Source: Betaproteobacteria bacterium (lineage in GTDB: Bacteria > Pseudomonadota > Gammaproteobacteria > Burkholderiales > SG8-39). Taken from it: DNA of 13,843 bases. The position numbers were made by a program, and so were the translations under genes. Location of the stretch: NCBI GenBank assembly GCA_007280315.1, contig QYQC01000068.1:1-13843 (forward strand), in the 5' to 3' direction. The notes beneath the pieces were generated by a model, which saw only the letters and a list, made by a program, of their open reading frames with translations, was not told the origin of the DNA and did no database searches. Shown in pieces: positions 12,172 through 13,843 of this stretch. How positions within the stretch are numbered: the first letter of the stretch is position 1; each line of letters opens with the position of its first letter.

Positions 12172-13843
12172 ATGCTGGCAAACGTATCACTCGAGGACAA
12201 GTATCGCCTCGACCGGGGTCTCGTCTATCTCACCGGCGTGCAGGCCCTGGCGCGCCTGCCGATGCTGCAGCATCAGCGCGACGTCGCGGCCGGGCTGAAC
12301 ACCGCCGGCTACATCTCGGGATATCGCGGTTCGCCCCTGGCCGGTCTCGACACCGCGCTGCGCGGCGCCGAGCGTTTTTTGCGCGAACAGAACATTACCT
12401 TCCATCCTGGGATCAACGAGGACCTTGCCGCGACCGCCATCTGGGGCACGCAGCAGCTCCACCTGTTTCCCAAACCCAAGCGCGACGGCATTTTTGCCAT
12501 GTGGTACGGCAAGGGGCCGGGCGTGGATCGCTGCGGTGACGTGTTCAAACACGGCAATTTTGCCGGCTCGTCAAAACATGGCGGCGTGCTGCTGATCGCC
12601 GGCGACGACCACGGCGCCCGCTCGTCATCGCTGGCGCACCAAAGCGAGCATATTTTCGCGGCCTGCGCGATTCCGGTGCTGGCGCCGGCGGGCGTGCAGG
12701 ACTACCTGGACCTGGGCTTGCACGGCTGGGCGATGTCGCGCTACTCGGGCTGCTGGGTGGCGATGAAGACGACATCCGATACGGTCGAGAGCTCCGCCAG
12801 GGTCGAGGTGGACGCGCAGCGGGTGCAGATTGCGCTGCCGGAGGATTTTGTTCTGCCGGCCGACGGTCTGCACCTGCGCTGGCCCGATCCGGCGCTGGCG
12901 CAGGAGCACCGGGTGCAGGAATTCAAAATTTACGCGGCACTCGCCTATGCCCGCGCCAACCGCCTCAACTACCTGGTGTTCGATTCGCCGCGGCCGCGCC
13001 TGGGCATTATCTCCGGCGGCAAAGCCTACCTCGATGTGCTGCAGGCACTCGACGATCTTGGCATCGACGAACAGCACGCCGCACACATCGGACTGCGTCT
13101 TTACAAAGTCGGTATGGCATGGCCGCTGGAAGCCAGCGGCGTGCGCCGCTTTGCCGAGGACCTGGAGGAAATTCTGGTGATCGAGGAAAAGCGCCCGATC
13201 ATCGAATACCAGCTGAAGGAGCAACTCTACAACTGGACCGATGTAAAAGGCCGCGACGTGAGACCGCGCATCGTCGGCAAATTCGACGAAAGCGGCGAGT
13301 GGCCCGCGCCGCACAACTCGTGGCTGCTGCCGCCGACGGCGGAGCTGACGCCGTCCATCGTCGCCCGCGCCATCGCCGCGCGCATCGCCCGGTTTCATAC
13401 CTCCGAGAAAATCCAGCAACGCCTCGCCTTCCTTGATGCCAAGGAAGTCTCCCTGGCCAAACCGAAGCCGGCACAGGCGCGCACGCCCTACTTCTGCTCC
13501 GGCTGTCCGCACAACCGGTCGACACGCGTACCCAAGGGCTCAACGGCGCTCGGCGGCGTCGGCTGCCACCTGATGGCGACCTGGATGGACCGAGACACCA
13601 TGACCATCAGCCAGATGGGCGGCGAAGGCGTCGCCTGGCTCGGCGCGGCGGAACACTCGGGCACGCCGCATATTTTCGCCAACATGGGCGATGGCACCTA
13701 CTATCACTCGGGACTTCTGGCGATTCGCGCCGCCATTGCGTCCAACGTCAATATCACTTACAAGATTTTGTACAACGACGCGGTCGCCATGACCGGCGGC
13801 CAGCCCATCGACGGCCCCATCAGCGTGCCCCAGGTCGCCCGTC
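12172..13843 (+). CDS. Fused indolepyruvate ferredoxin oxidoreductase, N-terminal part (3' end outside the window)
   Basis: The frame is open from ATG 12172 to the window end: 557 codons of what in proteobacteria is usually a fused protein of about 1,150-1,200 aa. The enzyme oxidises aryl-2-oxoacids such as indolepyruvate or phenylpyruvate to aryl-acyl-CoA with ferredoxin as acceptor. The N-terminal part carries GYISGYRGSPLAGLD (46-60) and HPGINEDLAATAIWGTQ (78-94), typical of the thiamine-pyrophosphate pyrimidine-binding domain. A cysteine motif, FCSGCPHN (441-448), is followed by the cofactor motif NMGDGTYYHSG (504-514), with GDG at 507-509 and N535 in LYNDAVAMTGGQP completing the TPP/magnesium signature. 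It follows element B and has its own ribosome binding site, so it may be a separate transcription unit. It may supply acyl-CoA to the upstream pathway or serve aromatic amino-acid degradation independently. Confidence 0.93.
   Translation, partial: MLANVSLEDKYRLDRGLVYLTGVQALARLPMLQHQRDVAAGLNTAGYISGYRGSPLAGLDTALRGAERFLREQNITFHPGINEDLAATAIWGTQQLHLFPKPKRDGIFAMWYGKGPGVDRCGDVFKHGNFAGSSKHGGVLLIAGDDHGARSSSLAHQSEHIFAACAIPVLAPAGVQDYLDLGLHGWAMSRYSGCWVAMKTTSDTVESSARVEVDAQRVQIALPEDFVLPADGLHLRWPDPALAQEHRVQEFKIYAALAYARANRLNYLVFDSPRPRLGIISGGKAYLDVLQALDDLGIDEQHAAHIGLRLYKVGMAWPLEASGVRRFAEDLEEILVIEEKRPIIEYQLKEQLYNWTDVKGRDVRPRIVGKFDESGEWPAPHNSWLLPPTAELTPSIVARAIAARIARFHTSEKIQQRLAFLDAKEVSLAKPKPAQARTPYFCSGCPHNRSTRVPKGSTALGGVGCHLMATWMDRDTMTISQMGGEGVAWLGAAEHSGTPHIFANMGDGTYYHSGLLAIRAAIASNVNITYKILYNDAVAMTGGQPIDGPISVPQVAR

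Noticed and set aside
11885..12298. Open frame through element B into the next gene
   Set aside because: It crosses all the hairpins and overlaps the well-supported indolepyruvate oxidoreductase gene in another frame.

Overview
The window is GC-rich, gene-dense and read entirely from the + strand. A TctC/Bug-type solute receptor, a fused indolepyruvate:ferredoxin oxidoreductase and short translationally coupled operons point to a proteobacterium, most likely betaproteobacterial (Burkholderiales-like). That placement is inference from gene content, not from a marker gene. The region looks like a catabolic locus for an acid handled as a CoA thioester. No long gene on the - strand is convincing. 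|| Region 1 (1-3589) is a tight operon: the C-terminal end of a hydantoinase B/oxoprolinase-type subunit, an acyl-CoA dehydrogenase, a small cobalamin-binding mutase subunit and a large acyl-CoA mutase subunit. Two junctions are ATGA overlaps and the third has a 1-base gap. The large mutase subunit keeps the carboxylate-binding Tyr/Arg pair of methylmalonyl-CoA mutase, but several other usual active-site residues are replaced, including a six-glycine run where HxQ normally sits. The dehydrogenase lacks Glu at both places where the family's catalytic base normally lies. Together they suggest an unusual carbon-skeleton rearrangement followed or preceded by an oxidation. || Region 2 (3590-3862) is intergenic and holds a multi-hairpin repeat element (element A). 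|| Region 3 (3863-11867) is a second operon-like run. It encodes the FAD, 2Fe-2S and molybdopterin subunits of a xanthine dehydrogenase-family hydroxylase, a family III CoA-transferase, a TctC/Bug periplasmic receptor, a short-chain dehydrogenase/reductase and a LivJ-type branched-chain-amino-acid-like receptor. A plausible reading is uptake, CoA activation, hydroxylation or dehydrogenation at a molybdenum centre, and oxidation of an alcohol. The substrate cannot be named from sequence alone. || Region 4 (11868-12171) is a second multi-hairpin element (element B). It is homologous to A but has its modules in a different order. Stem sequences differ between A and B while pairing is kept by paired changes in both arms. 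A and B bracket region 3. || Region 5 (12172-13843) is the first 557 codons of a fused indolepyruvate ferredoxin oxidoreductase that runs off the window. || The observations most worth following are the altered B12 mutase with its atypical dehydrogenase partner, and the covarying, rearranged hairpin elements.
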